NCBI GenBank assembly: GCA_025403435.1
Contig: CM046330.1
Coordinates: forward strand, 13,724,239-13,788,238
DNA length: 64,000 nucleotides
Origin: Artocarpus heterophyllus
Taxonomy: Eukaryota > Streptophyta > Magnoliopsida > Rosales > Moraceae
Reading direction: 5' to 3'
Shown: positions 1 to 11,177 of the stretch, in pieces
Numbering within the stretch: position 1 is the first letter of the stretch
How the letters are laid out: every line of letters begins with the position of its first letter
Program-made: the position numbers and the translations under genes
The notes under the pieces: generated by a model
What the model saw: only the letters and a program-made list of their open reading frames with translations
What the model was told of the DNA's origin: nothing
Databases searched by the model: none

Positions 1-1068
1 GGTGTGTGGCTTGGGAACTTGCCAGTCGGTGTCTTGGGCTTCTCGGCTTTCTTTTCCTTCTTTTGTTTCTTGTTCTACTCGGCATTGGCCTGTTCTGATG
101 CTTTCTTCTACTTCTTCTCTTTCTCTATCCCGCTTGTGCCGACGTCCTCTTTGCGGCCCTTCATGTATTTCGTCGCATCGGTGTACCTTTGCGCGTAGCC
201 AAGCATTTGCGAAAATGTGCTCGGTTGCTCAAATGCCAGTGACCAAGTAAGCATCTCGTCTCGGAGGTCTCTGATGAAAGCATGTTTGAGGGTCTCATCT
301 TTGACATGCTTAACTTCAAGGGCTGTTCAAATAAACCTGTTTATGTAGTCCCTAACATTGCCCTCGCCTTGTTTGACAGCATACAGGTAGGTAATTTCCT
401 TCCTCCTTGTCTTGGTGGTGGAGAAGGCCGCAAAGAAGGCGTCTGCGAGTTGTCGAAAAGATGTTATAGAGGCTGGTTCGAGTTGCCAGAACCATTGCCG
501 AGTTGGTCCGATAAGGGTCAGTGAAAAGGCCTTACACATTGCTGCGTCGTTGGCATTTTGAAGGAGCATGTGTCCCCTGTACAACTCAACATGCACATCC
601 GTGTCGGCGGTCCAATCATAGGCCTTGATTTGTGGAACCTTAAATTTTGACGGCATAGGAGCTCGCATTACAGCGTCTGGGAATGGTGGGTGCAGGGCAC
701 CTACATCATCCAATCCAAAGCGATTATTGCAAATCTCGTCAATTTGGCGCTATAACTCTTGAAACTAACGACTGTTCGTATCCTCGGGCAGTTCGACCCT
801 ATAGGGTGCTCCGCCCTCCACGCGGTCACCTACCCCAAGCTGGTAACCTTGGTGTGCTTCTCCCTGGCGTCCAAGCCTATCAAACACGGATGCTTGGGAA
901 CCTTGTGGTGACAGGACCCTTGCTCCCTACGAGCCAAGCTGACCTTCTTGAACGAGTCTGTTATTAGCTGAAGCGCCATGTGTAGAGCCTCTAGAGCGCT
1001 CGAAATCAACTTCGTTAGGGTCGACGATATCCCGTCCTGCTCGACCTCCAACTTGGTCAGCCAGGGCT
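1..1068 (-). pseudogene. gypsy gag fragment (C-terminal side)
   Basis: The longest open part is 327-713 (128 aa), beginning MDDVGALHPPFP and containing AFSLTLIGPTRQWFWQLEP, then TRRKEITYLYAVKQGEGNVRDY. This is the typical core of a Ty3/gypsy gag, the protein that packages element RNA. The reading continues with breaks towards position 1, where a second gag-like stretch follows (reading ...KHAFIRDLRDEML...). The N-terminal side has been displaced to 8526-8869 by the insertion at 1069. It is broken and not expected to be functional. Confidence 0.65.
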
Positions 1069-3043
1069 TGTAACGCCCCTATGTGGGGGTTAACAGTTTT
1101 TAATGAGATAAAATAAAAATAAATAATAAAAGTAAAACCTTAAAAATAAAATTTGCCCGGGACTTAAATGAAAACTCTCAACTCAAAAATAAAAATATAA
1201 ACGACAAATAAACCACAGTTTTAATGTAGCACCTTAAATTTAATAATATAAACTGTTGTCATCATCATTTTATCCCTCAACACATTGTAATACAGTCACA
1301 GAAAGTAACAATTGATGCTTACATTATCATGAAAAACATTCTCAACAATTGAAGCAGTCCCAATGTAATATAGCTACATCACGTCCTCAACTATATTTCT
1401 CGTAGCCACCTCACACTTAGTGAGTCCTGAAAAGATATAAACATAAGGGTATGAGCAACACTATGCTCAGTAGAGAAAGCCATTACCCACCTTTAGGTTT
1501 TTATCATTACCACATTAAAATCTGCATGGTTAGTAAGTCACATCATATTTCAGATTATGAGGTTTATTATGATCACATCTTATGGATACCGTAGTTAATC
1601 ATTACCAAGTGTCATAATTACACATTTATACAAATATTACCAATCATCATTGTTCCTAGGTATCCATGTTAATTGAGTATCACTCAACTCATCGAGACCC
1701 AAATGGGCGCACTTGATCACCCTATAAACATTCCAAGGGTGTTCCGGTGAGGGGACATCAAGCCCCGAGTCCTCACCAAATCGATTCCTGTACAGTGTGT
1801 TCTGGGACTTTCAACCCAAGGAAGCGTCATCGCCTTCCCCCTACTTTACCTTTTAGGGTATTCATGCCCAAGGACGTAACCGTCGCCCTTTTCATGTCTC
1901 ACAATTTCTCTATATTAAATCATTATTAATAGAGTTAGTTTTCCTAACCATGCTTCTCAATTTATAACATGTGTCAATTCATTATGTTCCTCGCCGTACA
2001 ATACAAGACGAGTCCATGTCATAGTTTCATATGTGATACTCATATAATATCAGTTCAACATAGATATAGATATATTGCGGCAAAACAATCAATTTTAATT
2101 CTATAAAAACCTCACAAAAGATGAGTAATAGAATCCCTACCTTTCAAGCTTATCAACAGTCTCTTAATCCTGGAATCAATTAACGTTAGCTCCATACTCC
2201 CTTGATCCTAAGGCGTGCATAAGGACAATTAAAACTAAAGCACAACATACAACTACATTCATAAAATTTATTTTAATTTAATCTTAGAATTTCAAGAAAT
2301 AACCACTGCCCATAGAGGTATTATAAAGTTTAACAATATAAATTTTCTGTCTAGGGCATATACACTTAGACTTCATACATATGCTCCAAAATAGCAACAA
2401 ACATATACTTAGGTTTAAGAACGCAAATTTGAATAATCCTTTAGTATAAAAGAAAATTTATAAATGAAAGACTAAATTTGTTCATAAGATTCTAACCTCG
2501 GATTATGGTTAGTTGGAAGCTTGAAATGGCTTCAAAACAGGTTCCTTTACTTCGGTATGACTGAAATTCTTGCTCAAATGGAGGTGATGGTGGCTGATTT
2601 TTATGGCTGCCTTGAAGAAGTTCTCTAAGTATTTTGCTTCAGCAAAGAAATGAGAAGAAGAGTGTGGGAACCGTGGAAGAAAAAGGAAGAAAAGATGAAG
2701 TCTTTGAAAAGAAGTGATAGAAACAATTATAGAGGAGACATGTTGAAGCATGTCACGGAGGAAATAAAGAAAATGAGGGTCAAGAGTAGTTGGAAAAGAT
2801 ATCCTTATGTCTCATCTAAAGACTTTAACACATATAATGCCAATATGACATTTTTGAGATTTATTAGAAGTTCTAAGGCTTTTTAGTAATCATACTAAAT
2901 AAATATAGGAGAATTTTAGAAAATTTAAAAATAGATAAAAATAAATATTATAAAATAAATTTAAATGAAGCAATTTTTTTTTTTATACATTAAAAATTAA
3001 TTTAATTACCTCAATACCCGTTAGAAGAATAACGGGTGTCACA
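1069..3043 (-). repeat. 3' LTR of LOG element 1
   Basis: 1975 bp, beginning TGTAACGCC and ending GTGTCACA on the + strand. Both ends carry inverted repeats: CCCC-TATGTG-GGGG near 1075 and ACCCGTTA/TAACGGGT at about 3015-3036. The same sequence recurs at 6545, 24605, 30803, 46354 and 52974. Confidence 0.93.
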
Positions 3044-3057
3044 GCTCTACCCCCCTT
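3044..3057 (-). other. polypurine tract of LOG element 1
   Basis: The minus strand reads AAGGGGGGTAGAGC immediately before the 3' LTR. Just upstream, the minus-strand frame reads NFEDEISLRG (3053-3082). This resembles the C-terminal pol end found next to the polypurine tract in Tekay-type Ty3/gypsy elements. Confidence 0.8.
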
Positions 3058-3995
3058 AAAGAAATTTCGTCCTCGAAATTTCAATTCTAGCAATACTAGT
3101 AAAAATTATGATTCCACTATGATTCCAATTCTGAGTCTAAACCGTTAATGTTGTTTGTCCTCCAAATTTAGGTTATCGTATCTCCACTTATTTACTTGCA
3201 TAATAAATCTTACTCCTAAATCCCTCAATGAGAGTATTTCTGACAAGTTTCAACTTATAACACCGTATAATAGTCTAAGAATCTGATCAGGCATACATAT
3301 TGACCATACCATGATTCCAGTCCTTCATTGTCCATGGACTGTGATTTACAATCACATTTAAGGAGATTGCCAGAGAAATTTTATATACTTCATCTTTAGG
3401 TTCCTTTTCCTTTTTGAGTAAGGAAAAGTCAAATATATTTGATTTCATACCTCAACTAATAAACTAAAACATAATCATAAAACATATATCATAAACGCTT
3501 TTATTCAAAACTATACATTAAACTTACTCATAGAGATATTAAACGGAATCTCAGAGTTGCAAACATACCCGGCATATTTTTCATTAAACAGCTATCCTCA
3601 TGAAACAAACATTCAACCCAAATAATATACTCATATTTCATATGGAATATCCCCATAACTGACTCTGGTACTTCCACATAATATTAACAGAATATTACAC
3701 ATTACAAACATAATACGGATACGTTTCGAGAGTGCAAGGCACTCCGTATACCAGCTATCCATATCATGCATGCTTAGAGGATACAAAAACATCGATAAAC
3801 AAAAGATCGGACCTTAAGAAGGATGCGTTTCGAGAGCATCAAGTACTCCGTATCCAGCCATCCCGGCATTAGGCTCAATGAATCTAAAAGATTGAACAAC
3901 GTACCACAAGAAACACAGAATACACGGCAAACGGTTATTCGTAACACACGAAATACGGACACACATGCCTACATGCCAAAGATAAAACAAAAAGA
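3058..3995 (-). other. 3' non-coding part of LOG element 1
   Basis: No coding region was recognised here. It is conserved at 26588-27528 and 48728-49668 with about 1 percent differences and a 3-bp indel. It probably serves as a 3' untranslated region of the LOG-like ORF. Confidence 0.5.
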
Positions 3996-4685
3996 TTACA
4001 GATGGAGATTCAAATCAATTGGCCGCTCCCGGCTTTCCCTTTCCCATTCAAGCTTGGATGTTGCAGTGTCGGATTCTGGATGTATGATTTGCATTTTATC
4101 TATCAATTCCTCAGCTGTTGAAGCAGTAACAAAGATTTGTCTCTCCGATTCTGTAGTGATGTTTTCTTCCACAGCGTAATCTAGAAATTTCAAAAGACCG
4201 TCATAAAAACCCTTTACGTTCAGCAGTCCCAAAGGTTTGGAATAAAAGCCCAACAATTGCCCACAAGCAACTATAAATATTTCCTCAAGAGTACCTAGAC
4301 CACCAGGTAATGCTATAAAAGCATCAGAATTATAGATTATGTCTTTAAAATTTTTAGGGATACTCCTGACTCCTTCTCCCTTACCTATGGCTTCCTTACA
4401 AAGGTTTCCTTCAACTGGAATATGAGGCCAAATTCTTACATCAGTAGCGTCGCTAGACCTAGCTGCTAGTGCCATATTTACCATCATTTTTATACTACCA
4501 CCCCCATAGATTATGTTAATCTTTTTGCGTGCTAGGACTTGCCCTAAGTGATTTGCAGCTTCTAAATAAGCTTTATCTTTTCCAAAGCTGGAACCACAAA
4601 AGACACAGACATTCTTTATTTTCTTCGTGGACTGGGAGGTAGACATATTTGGTTTATAGAAGTGGTTGCTTAATGTCTGCTCCAC
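3996..4685 (-). CDS. LOG-family protein (cytokinin riboside 5'-monophosphate phosphoribohydrolase-like), retroelement cargo, copy 1
   Basis: The ORF encodes 229 aa, a normal length for LOG, with no introns; host plant LOG genes usually have several. Visible motifs are VCVFCGSS (26-33), YGGGSIKMM (60-68), DAFIALPGGLGTLEE (121-135), KPLGLLNVKGFYD (150-162) and a C-terminal FVTASTAEELIDKM. LOG enzymes release free cytokinin base from its nucleotide. The PGGxGTxxE signature is kept (P127, G128, G129, G131, T132, E135), but the Tyr usual inside it is Leu, and GGGSVGLMG-type sequence is replaced by GGGSIKMMV. The Arg-Lys pair expected about nine residues before Asp121 reads Asn-Phe. Membership of the family is clear; catalytic activity is doubtful. 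Copy-specific residues are Phe34 and Arg53. The ORF lies between ORF1 remnants and the polypurine tract and would be transcribed from the right LTR. An in-frame Met14 is an alternative start. Confidence 0.85.
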   Translation of the reverse strand: MEQTLSNHFYKPNMSTSQSTKKIKNVCVFCGSSFGKDKAYLEAANHLGQVLARKKINIIYGGGSIKMMVNMALAARSSDATDVRIWPHIPVEGNLCKEAIGKGEGVRSIPKNFKDIIYNSDAFIALPGGLGTLEEIFIVACGQLLGFYSKPLGLLNVKGFYDGLLKFLDYAVEENITTESERQIFVTASTAEELIDKMQIIHPESDTATSKLEWERESRERPIDLNLHL

Positions 4686-5288
4686 TTAGACTTCGGGTTC
4701 TACATGAGTTTTTAAAGATGAGAAATATACAAAAAGGGCTAAAGAGATAGACGAGTAGGTAATGAAAAGGTAATCCAAAGATTTAAACAAAATCTTGTGC
4801 GGATAAGAAAGTAAGATAAGGTGATTGATAGTTTACAGAAAATCTGATTCGCTTTTTGAAAAAGATTAGACTCTAATTGTATAACTTTTGACAATTGAGA
4901 ACAATTTGACAGAAGACCCTCTTGACACAACTGTAGACTTTTTGACAAATATACACCAAGTCTAAAAATTTAATATAAACGACAAATACTGTAAAACTTT
5001 TGAAATTTGAGACACAAATCTTGAAATATCCGGATAAGCTTTTCAAAATTCAAACATATTACTGTACCGTATGTAACGTGTCTGATAAGATATATATTTT
5101 ATTATATATATATTTAAGAAAATCATAAATTAAATAAGATATTAACACTTACTGTATCAATCTAATAATCACAATTATTTCAAACACAAAAGCAAATATT
5201 CTGAGAAAAAGAAAAACACAAACTGTTGAACATCAGCTAAAACTGCTTCAAATAAGCAAAGACTAAATAACCTTTATAGAGCGATGAC
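4686..5288 (-). other. spacer between LOG-like ORF and ORF1, element 1
   Basis: This is AT-rich DNA with no recognised protein. A 69-codon ORF (4739-4948) is open in all three copies but matches nothing I know and may be chance. Confidence 0.4.
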
Positions 5289-5469
5289 TTATTCCCCATC
5301 CAGTTTTCTTATGGCTTGGCAAACAGGATCTAAAAATACCATATTCCTGAGGCGTTGTCTTTCTGTATAAAATTTAGGCCAGAGTTTAAAAATAGCTCCT
5401 TGAACATATCCACTAGGGTGACCGTGGAGAGGAGGATGGATGCTATCCAAGTTCTCCTTTGAAAGTCCA
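5289..5469 (-). pseudogene. ORF1 truncated: only the C-terminal part remains, element 1
   Basis: The minus-strand reading matches the last 60 or so residues of the 173-aa ORF1 of copies 2 and 3 (from GLSKENLDSIHPPLHG to KLDGE). The match ends at AAAGTCCA (5462-5469). In copy 2 this 8-mer occurs twice (28997-29004 and 29752-29759), and exactly the 755 bp from one repeat to the next are missing here. The Cys-rich and basic regions and the start codon are lost. Confidence 0.85.
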
Positions 5470-6525
5470 CTATAGATTAAGTTAACTATAAACAACAAAT
5501 CTAATTTAACGACAACAAGGATCTTCCTGAATGATATTTAAAATCATTTCATAACAACATAATCCTCCAGCAACTCAAATAATTTTGTTTTAATCAAAAC
5601 CTTATTGAACAATACATACACCCATATGTTATTCCTAATACTTAACATCTATCAATGGATTCATCATTATTACTACCAAAGGTTTAGAATGCGACTAACC
5701 TTGAAATCAATACGATTTACGTCTTTCAACATAGACCATATCAATGAACAAAGACACTAGATGTTACTACTTAAGAACATCTACAATCCCCATAATTCTA
5801 CTCATACAATATATAATTTCCTCATATAACAAAACCTTAGGTAACCAAAAGATTCACTGATACACTTAAATACAATGTACGTAACGAAATATTCCAATTT
5901 TGAGATTCATGCATTCTAGACTTTACACAGTCTCAACAGACCAAAAGTCTAACATTTATCTCTCTCAAGATTCAATACCATGATTCCCAACTTATATCAT
6001 ATTCCTCAAATAAATAGAGCTTTTAAGAAAAGATATTGACACTTATGTGCTCCATCGAATCCACACATAATCATTACTTAGGTTTGAATCAATTACGAGA
6101 AATTTGGCATATCTATGTCAAACTTTAAAATCAATAAATCAAGCCTTATATTTCTTATTGTTTTTCACGAGACAAAAGGCTTTTAAATCCTCTTATCTAC
6201 ACGAATTTCTCATCGTTTATACGAATTAAATATGCTTAGAGATCCAAATATTATACGAATCTCTCATAAGCATTCTACTTATAAACTCATTTCATATAAT
6301 TATCATTCCCTTATAACTATTAATACTTTCCTTCTATAAAATTATTGTACTCATATAACTATTGATATTTTCATTCTATGGCCTTTCCATGTTACATCCT
6401 TCTAGACTGTATAAATCAATGTGAAGGTTCATTTTGATGATGACAATGAAAATTCAGCTTCAAAACCATCTCAAAAATATATTTTTTTAAAGTGGTGCTA
6501 CACTCCCTAGGTTAACCGAACCTAG
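5470..6525 (-). other. 5' leader of LOG element 1
   Basis: This non-coding AT-rich stretch lies between the primer site and the ORF1 remnant, and no gag-like frame is visible. Next to the primer site is an inverted repeat, CCTAGGTT (6506-6513) and AACCTAGG (6519-6526), separated by 5 nt. It is present in all copies and could be an RNA hairpin or dimerisation site. Confidence 0.5.
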
Positions 6526-6537
6526 GCTCTGATACCA
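6526..6537 (-). other. primer binding site (initiator Met tRNA), element 1
   Basis: The minus strand reads TGGTATCAGAGC, the standard plant LTR-element primer site complementary to initiator Met tRNA. It lies 7 nt from the LTR and fixes the orientation of the element. Confidence 0.92.
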
Positions 6538-6544
6538 AAAATTC

Positions 6545-8520
6545 TGTAACGCCCCTATGTGGGGGTTAACAGTTTTTAATGAGATAAAATAAAAATAAAT
6601 AATAAAAGTAAAACCTTAAAAATAAAATTTGCCCGGGACTTAAATGAAAACTCTCAACTCAAAAATAAAAATATAAACGACAAATAAACCACAGTTTTAA
6701 TGTAGCACCTTAAATTTAATAATATAAACTGTTGTCATCATCATTTTATCCCTCAACACATTGTAATACAGTCACAGAAAGTAACAATTGATGCTTACAT
6801 TATCATGAAAAACATTCTCAACAATTGAAGCAGTCCCAATGTAATATAGCTACATCACGTCCTCAACTATATTTCTCGTAGCCACCTCACACTTAGTGAG
6901 TCCTGAAAAGATATAAACATAAGGGTATGAGCAACACTATGCTCAGTAGAGAAAGCCATTACCCACCTTTAGGTTTTTATCATTACCACATTAAAATCTG
7001 CATGGTTAGTAAGTCACATCATATTTCAGATTATGAGGTTTATTATGATCACATCTTATGGATACCGTAGTTAATCATTACCAAGTGTCATAATTACACA
7101 TTTATACAAATATTACCAATCATCATTGTTCCTAGGTATCCATGTTAAATTGAGTATCACTCAACTCATCGAGACCCAAATGGGCGCACTTGATCACCCT
7201 ATAAACATTCCAAGGGTGTTCCGGTGAGGGGACATCAAGCCCCGAGTCCTCACCAAGTCGATTCCTGTACAGTGTGTTCTGGGACTTTCAACCCAAGGAA
7301 GCGTCATCGCCTTCCCCCTACTTTACCTTTTAGGGTATTCATGCCCAAGGACGTAACCGTCGCCCTTTTCATGTCTCACAATTTCTCTATATTAAATCAT
7401 TATTAATAGAGTTAGTTTTTCTAACCATGCTTCTCAATTTATAACATGTGTCAATTCATTATGTTCCTCGCCGTACAATACAAGACGAGTCCATGTCATA
7501 GTTTCATATGTGATACTCATATAATATCAGTTCAACATAGATATAGATATATTGCGGCAAAACAATCAATTTTAATTCTATAAAAACCTCACAAAAGATG
7601 AGTAATAGAATCCCTACCTTTCAAGCTTATCAACAGTCTCTTAATCCTGGAATCAATTAACGTTAGCTCCATACTCCCTTGATCCTAAGGCGTGCATAAG
7701 GACAATTAAAACTAAAGCACAACATACAACTACATTCATAAAATTTATTTTAATTTAATCTTAGAATTTCAAGAAATAACCACTGCCCATAGAGGTATTA
7801 TAAAGTTTAACAATATAAATTTTCTGTCTAGGGCATATACACTTAGACTTCATACATATGCTCCAAAATAGCAACAAACATATACTTAGGTTTAAGAACG
7901 CAAATTTGAATAATCCTTTAGTATAAAAGAAAATTTATAAATGAAAGACTAAATTTGTTCATAAGATTCTAACCTCGGATTATGGTTAGTTGGAAGCTTG
8001 AAATGGCTTCAAAACAGGTTCCTTTACTTCGGTATGACTGAAATTCTTGCTCAAATGGAGGTGATGGTGGCTGATTTTTATGGCTGCCTTGAAGAAGTTC
8101 TCTAAGTATTTTGCTTCAGCAAAGAAATGAGAAGAAGAGTGTGGGAACCGTGGAAGAAAAAGGAAGAAAAGATGAAGTCTTTGAAAAGAAGTGATAGAAA
8201 CAATTATAGAGGAGACATGTTGAAGCATGTCACGGAGGAAATAAAGAAAATGAGGGTCAAGAGTAGTTGGAAAAGATATCCTTATGTCTCATCTAAAGAC
8301 TTTAACACATATAATGCCAATATGACATTTTTGAGATTTATTAGAAGTTCTAAGGCTTTTTAGTAATCATACTAAATAAATATAGGAGAATTTTAGAAAA
8401 TTTAAAAATAGATAAAAATAAATATTATAAAATAAATTTAAATGAAGCAATTTTTTTTTTTATACATTAAAAATTAATTTAATTACCTCAATACCCGTTA
8501 GAAGAATAACGGGTGTCACA
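6545..8520 (-). repeat. 5' LTR of LOG element 1
   Basis: 1976 bp, nearly identical to 1069-3043. It would supply the promoter for minus-strand transcription. I did not identify a convincing TATA box. Confidence 0.93.
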
Positions 8521-8525
8521 GGGCT

Positions 8526-8869
8526 AGAGGTGGGAGGCCAGGTGCCACATGTCGTTGTGCTTGCTATACGAGCTGCTAAGTTAGTATCCACACAACATTT
8601 GTGAGTTCGCGCATTGGATCTTGGCCAACCGGGTCCTGCACTTGTTCGACCCTAGCCGTGCTTCCTTGTCCCCCAGATCGGGACCTGGTAGCCTGGAGGC
8701 GGCCCCTAGGTCTATTTGGATTTTGGTGCTGGTTTCGAGTGTCTCCCGACCCCTCTTGTCGAAAGGCATCATCTCAAGCATTTTCTCGAGTTACCATCTC
8801 GATTCTCGAGCTAAAGTTGTAGCTGATAACTTTAAGTGAAGGCATAGGAGCCCTCATTCTAGCGTCAAA
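8526..8869 (-). pseudogene. gypsy leader and gag 5' part
   Basis: This stretch lies between the gypsy LTR and LOG element 1. On the minus strand it starts directly after the LTR with TTTGACGCTAGAATGAGG, the kind of sequence found at the primer site of gypsy elements. A short open stretch at 8581-8781 is followed by the gag core that now lies left of 1069. No complete reading frame remains. Confidence 0.5.
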
Positions 8870-9512
8870 TGTTGATGCTTATAGGAGTTTGGCGTCGGAT
8901 CAACACCGCGTGTAGCTACGCACGGTGCTCAACTCTTCTCCGTTCACCTCTACCTGGTTAGGTAACCCTGCAACAAGAGGAGGGATACTCCAGAGACAAG
9001 AGTAAGGAGTCAGTCAATAGACAAGGGCTCTCTGATGCTCAAGGCATGGGTTGCTCGGCAGAGAACGAGAACTTGTTAGGTGGGAATGAACATATCTCTC
9101 AGGATGCAATAAATGCGTCCTATTTATAGGCCACCATTTGGACCGGGTTTTAGGTGTGTTTTGCCCATAACCTGAGTGTCACATAAAGGAGTGTCAGGTG
9201 GCAGGGGACAAGTGTCACCCCCCTCCGTCGGTGGATTGCTTTCCATCTGACAGTGAGTTGTTTGCCATCTATTGGCTAGTGATGGCGAGTAGCAACTCAC
9301 TTATGTAAAGGAATAGAATTTGACCCGAGCTGGTAATTAATCTGAAGAGGCAACCTGTTGAGGCGCAGCACTGGAGACCTTGAGAAGCACCTCAGACAAG
9401 AGACCCATGCTCATCGGGATAAGTAGTATCCTACCCGCAGCTTTGCTGAGCTGTTTTGGCCGACTACTTGGAGTACGGCTCCTCCGCGGCGGCGCCGAGC
9501 TCACCCTCAACA
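8870..9512 (-). repeat. LTR of the gypsy element (643 bp)
   Basis: It starts TGTTGATGC and ends CTCAACA, giving matching 6-bp inverted termini (TGTTGA/TCAACA), and it abuts the gag leader. The target duplication cannot be checked because the other LTR is outside the window. Confidence 0.6.
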
Positions 9513-9851
9513 ATAATCTTAAAGTTAAATCTAAACTTTAACAATAACAAAAAAAGTCTTAGAATTAAATCCAAACTCCAATTATTTTCTCAAAATTCAA
9601 TCCAAAAATTAAAAAAAAAAAAAGGCAAAACTAAATATTAAACATTATAAACATTAACATTCTTAATCCCAGTTAAATTTCAGCATATGTTTTATGATAT
9701 CTACATAAATACAAAAAATAAAAAGAAAACTAAATGAACACTAAAGACATCATTATTCTTAATTCTAATTAAATTTCAACGTATGTACTATGATATCCAA
9801 AATATATATATTAAAGGATGTGTAATTGGTGCAGAGAACAGGAGCTTCTCA
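9513..9851. other. AT-rich non-coding DNA
   Basis: This stretch follows the gypsy LTR. It is A-rich with no gene, repeat or signal that I recognise. Confidence 0.5.
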
Positions 9852-11160
9852 TGTTGGAAAAATTGGTTCGATGACACAACAAAATTTTAAAATTTTTTAT
9901 TTAATCTCCAGGAAGCTAGCTCATGATGCCATAAATAATAAATTAAATCTAATTTAACATAGCAATTTGAGACCGAAAATGATCCTTCTAACTAAACAAT
10001 TCTTCAAGAAGACTCTTTCCAACTGGACTATGTGCTAGAAGAACTATGAACACTAAAGGGGAGTGATCAAAGCCCTACTCTCAATTTACACTGTAGTAGT
10101 CTAAGAATAAATGAAGACCCTAGGTCTCTATTTCTAGAAGTAGTTGGAGGAATCAAAAGTCTATCAGAATAAGGAGATAATTTTCTCTTTCCTCCCCTGG
10201 ACAGCTGGTGCCACCTTCATTGGCCCTTATTCTAGTGTTACACACCTAACATAGATAGAGGGGATCAAATTCAGCCAATCATAGTATAGGGTTTTGTGAT
10301 TAACTGCATCATTTAGGATAATTCTTATTCAAATAATTCTATTTACATTAGAATTCAGTTATCCATGATAAATTTCTAATTTAAATAATTATGAATAATT
10401 ATCATTTATACAAATTCAAATACAATTAGGATTTAAATTAATTATACAAATAATTAATTATCACAAAAAATTAATAATTAAATTTGAATAAATATTATTT
10501 TGAAATTAATTAATTAAATAATCAATTCTAAGATCACCCTCAAATAGGTGTCCACAGTCCAGTAGGATTGGGCAAAGCACCACACACAGTCCAACTAGAT
10601 TGTTGGGCTTGCATGCTGACAGGTCCAGTAACCTGTTTGGCGTAACCTCCTATATTACCTATGGTAATCTATATTTGCCTAATATGTCATAAAGAAATTC
10701 ATGGGCTGGCATTAGGACCCAATGTACATATATTATCAAGCTCCATTAATAAAGATAAATTAATCCCCGACTAATTATCCACTTAATTATTAACTTTAGT
10801 GTCACTCCACTATAGACTCAAAGCTGCTCTTGATAATATACCATATTACGAGACTCCTGAAATGTAAGTCTTGTCTATGACCTCTGATATTATGTGTATC
10901 CCCATATGTTATCTCTAATCAGATGAAGGACTTAGTTCTGTTTTACTTTTCAATTATTTTATCTCAATGTTCAATTATTTCACCACTGGAAAATTCATTC
11001 ATTTTATAACACATACAAAAGGAATATAATCTGTTTACCATATGTATCCAAATGACCAAGGGCTCGTTATATTTTTTAATACCAAATAATACAATTAAAA
11101 GGATAATATTGACTCTTTGTTAGAGAGCTACAGATTCTATGTTTGTGAATTATGCTTTCA
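9852..11160. repeat. probable solo LTR or LTR relic of a copia-type element
   Basis: It starts TGTTGGAAAAATTGG after TCTCA and has the same general build as the LTR at 24539-34481: a poly-T/A stretch after the start, then similar motifs such as ACTCCTGAAATG and TATGTGTATCCCCATATG further on. No coding sequence is present. The right end and a target duplication could not be fixed, so the limits are approximate. Confidence 0.35.
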
Positions 11161-11177
11161 TCATTATACATTTAAAA

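Larger units (their letters stand above)
1069..8520 (-). mobile_element. LOG-carrying non-autonomous LTR retrotransposon, copy 1 (7452 bp)
   Basis: The element has LTRs at 1069-3043 and 6545-8520 and a perfect target duplication GGGCT (1064-1068 and 8521-8525). The minus-strand order is LTR, primer site, non-coding leader, truncated ORF1, LOG-like ORF, polypurine tract, LTR. The internal part is 3501 bp and contains no gag, protease, integrase or RT. It sits inside a gypsy gag region. The two LTRs show only about three differences that I could find (a 1-bp indel near 1671, A/G near 1780, C/T near 1940), so the insertion is young. Relative to copies 2 and 3 it has lost 755 bp of the ORF1 region. 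Transposition would need proteins from another element. Confidence 0.93.
1..9512 (-). mobile_element. Ty3/gypsy retrotransposon, left part outside the window, interrupted by LOG element 1
   Basis: The right end is an LTR (8870-9512) bounded by TGTTGA and TCAACA. Next to it, reading on the minus strand, come a leader and a gag region that resumes beyond the LOG element at 1068 and runs to the window start. The minus-strand translation of 327-713 has the retrotransposon gag look (basic, Trp-rich stretch around QWFWQLEP, ending in NRF). Pol and the second LTR lie outside the window. The family was judged from gag only, so the clade is uncertain. Confidence 0.7.

Noticed and set aside
1747..1929. 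60-codon ORF in several LTRs
   Set aside because: Present only because LTRs are near-identical, and it is disrupted in copy 2.
2650..2886. 78-codon + strand ORF repeated in all six LOG-element LTRs (also 8127, 26180, 32378, 48323, 54943)
   Set aside because: It is antisense to the element, Lys/Arg-rich from an A/G-rich stretch, with no known domain. Its repetition is explained by LTR identity. The opposing 80-codon minus ORF (2509-2751 and copies) is rejected for the same reason.
8601..8839. Overlapping 72-73-codon + strand ORFs
   Set aside because: They are antisense to the gypsy leader/gag region and match no family I know.
1..9512. An endogenous pararetrovirus as the source of the Cys-rich ORF
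   Set aside because: No movement protein, coat protein or viral RT was seen. The surrounding signals are those of an LTR retrotransposon.
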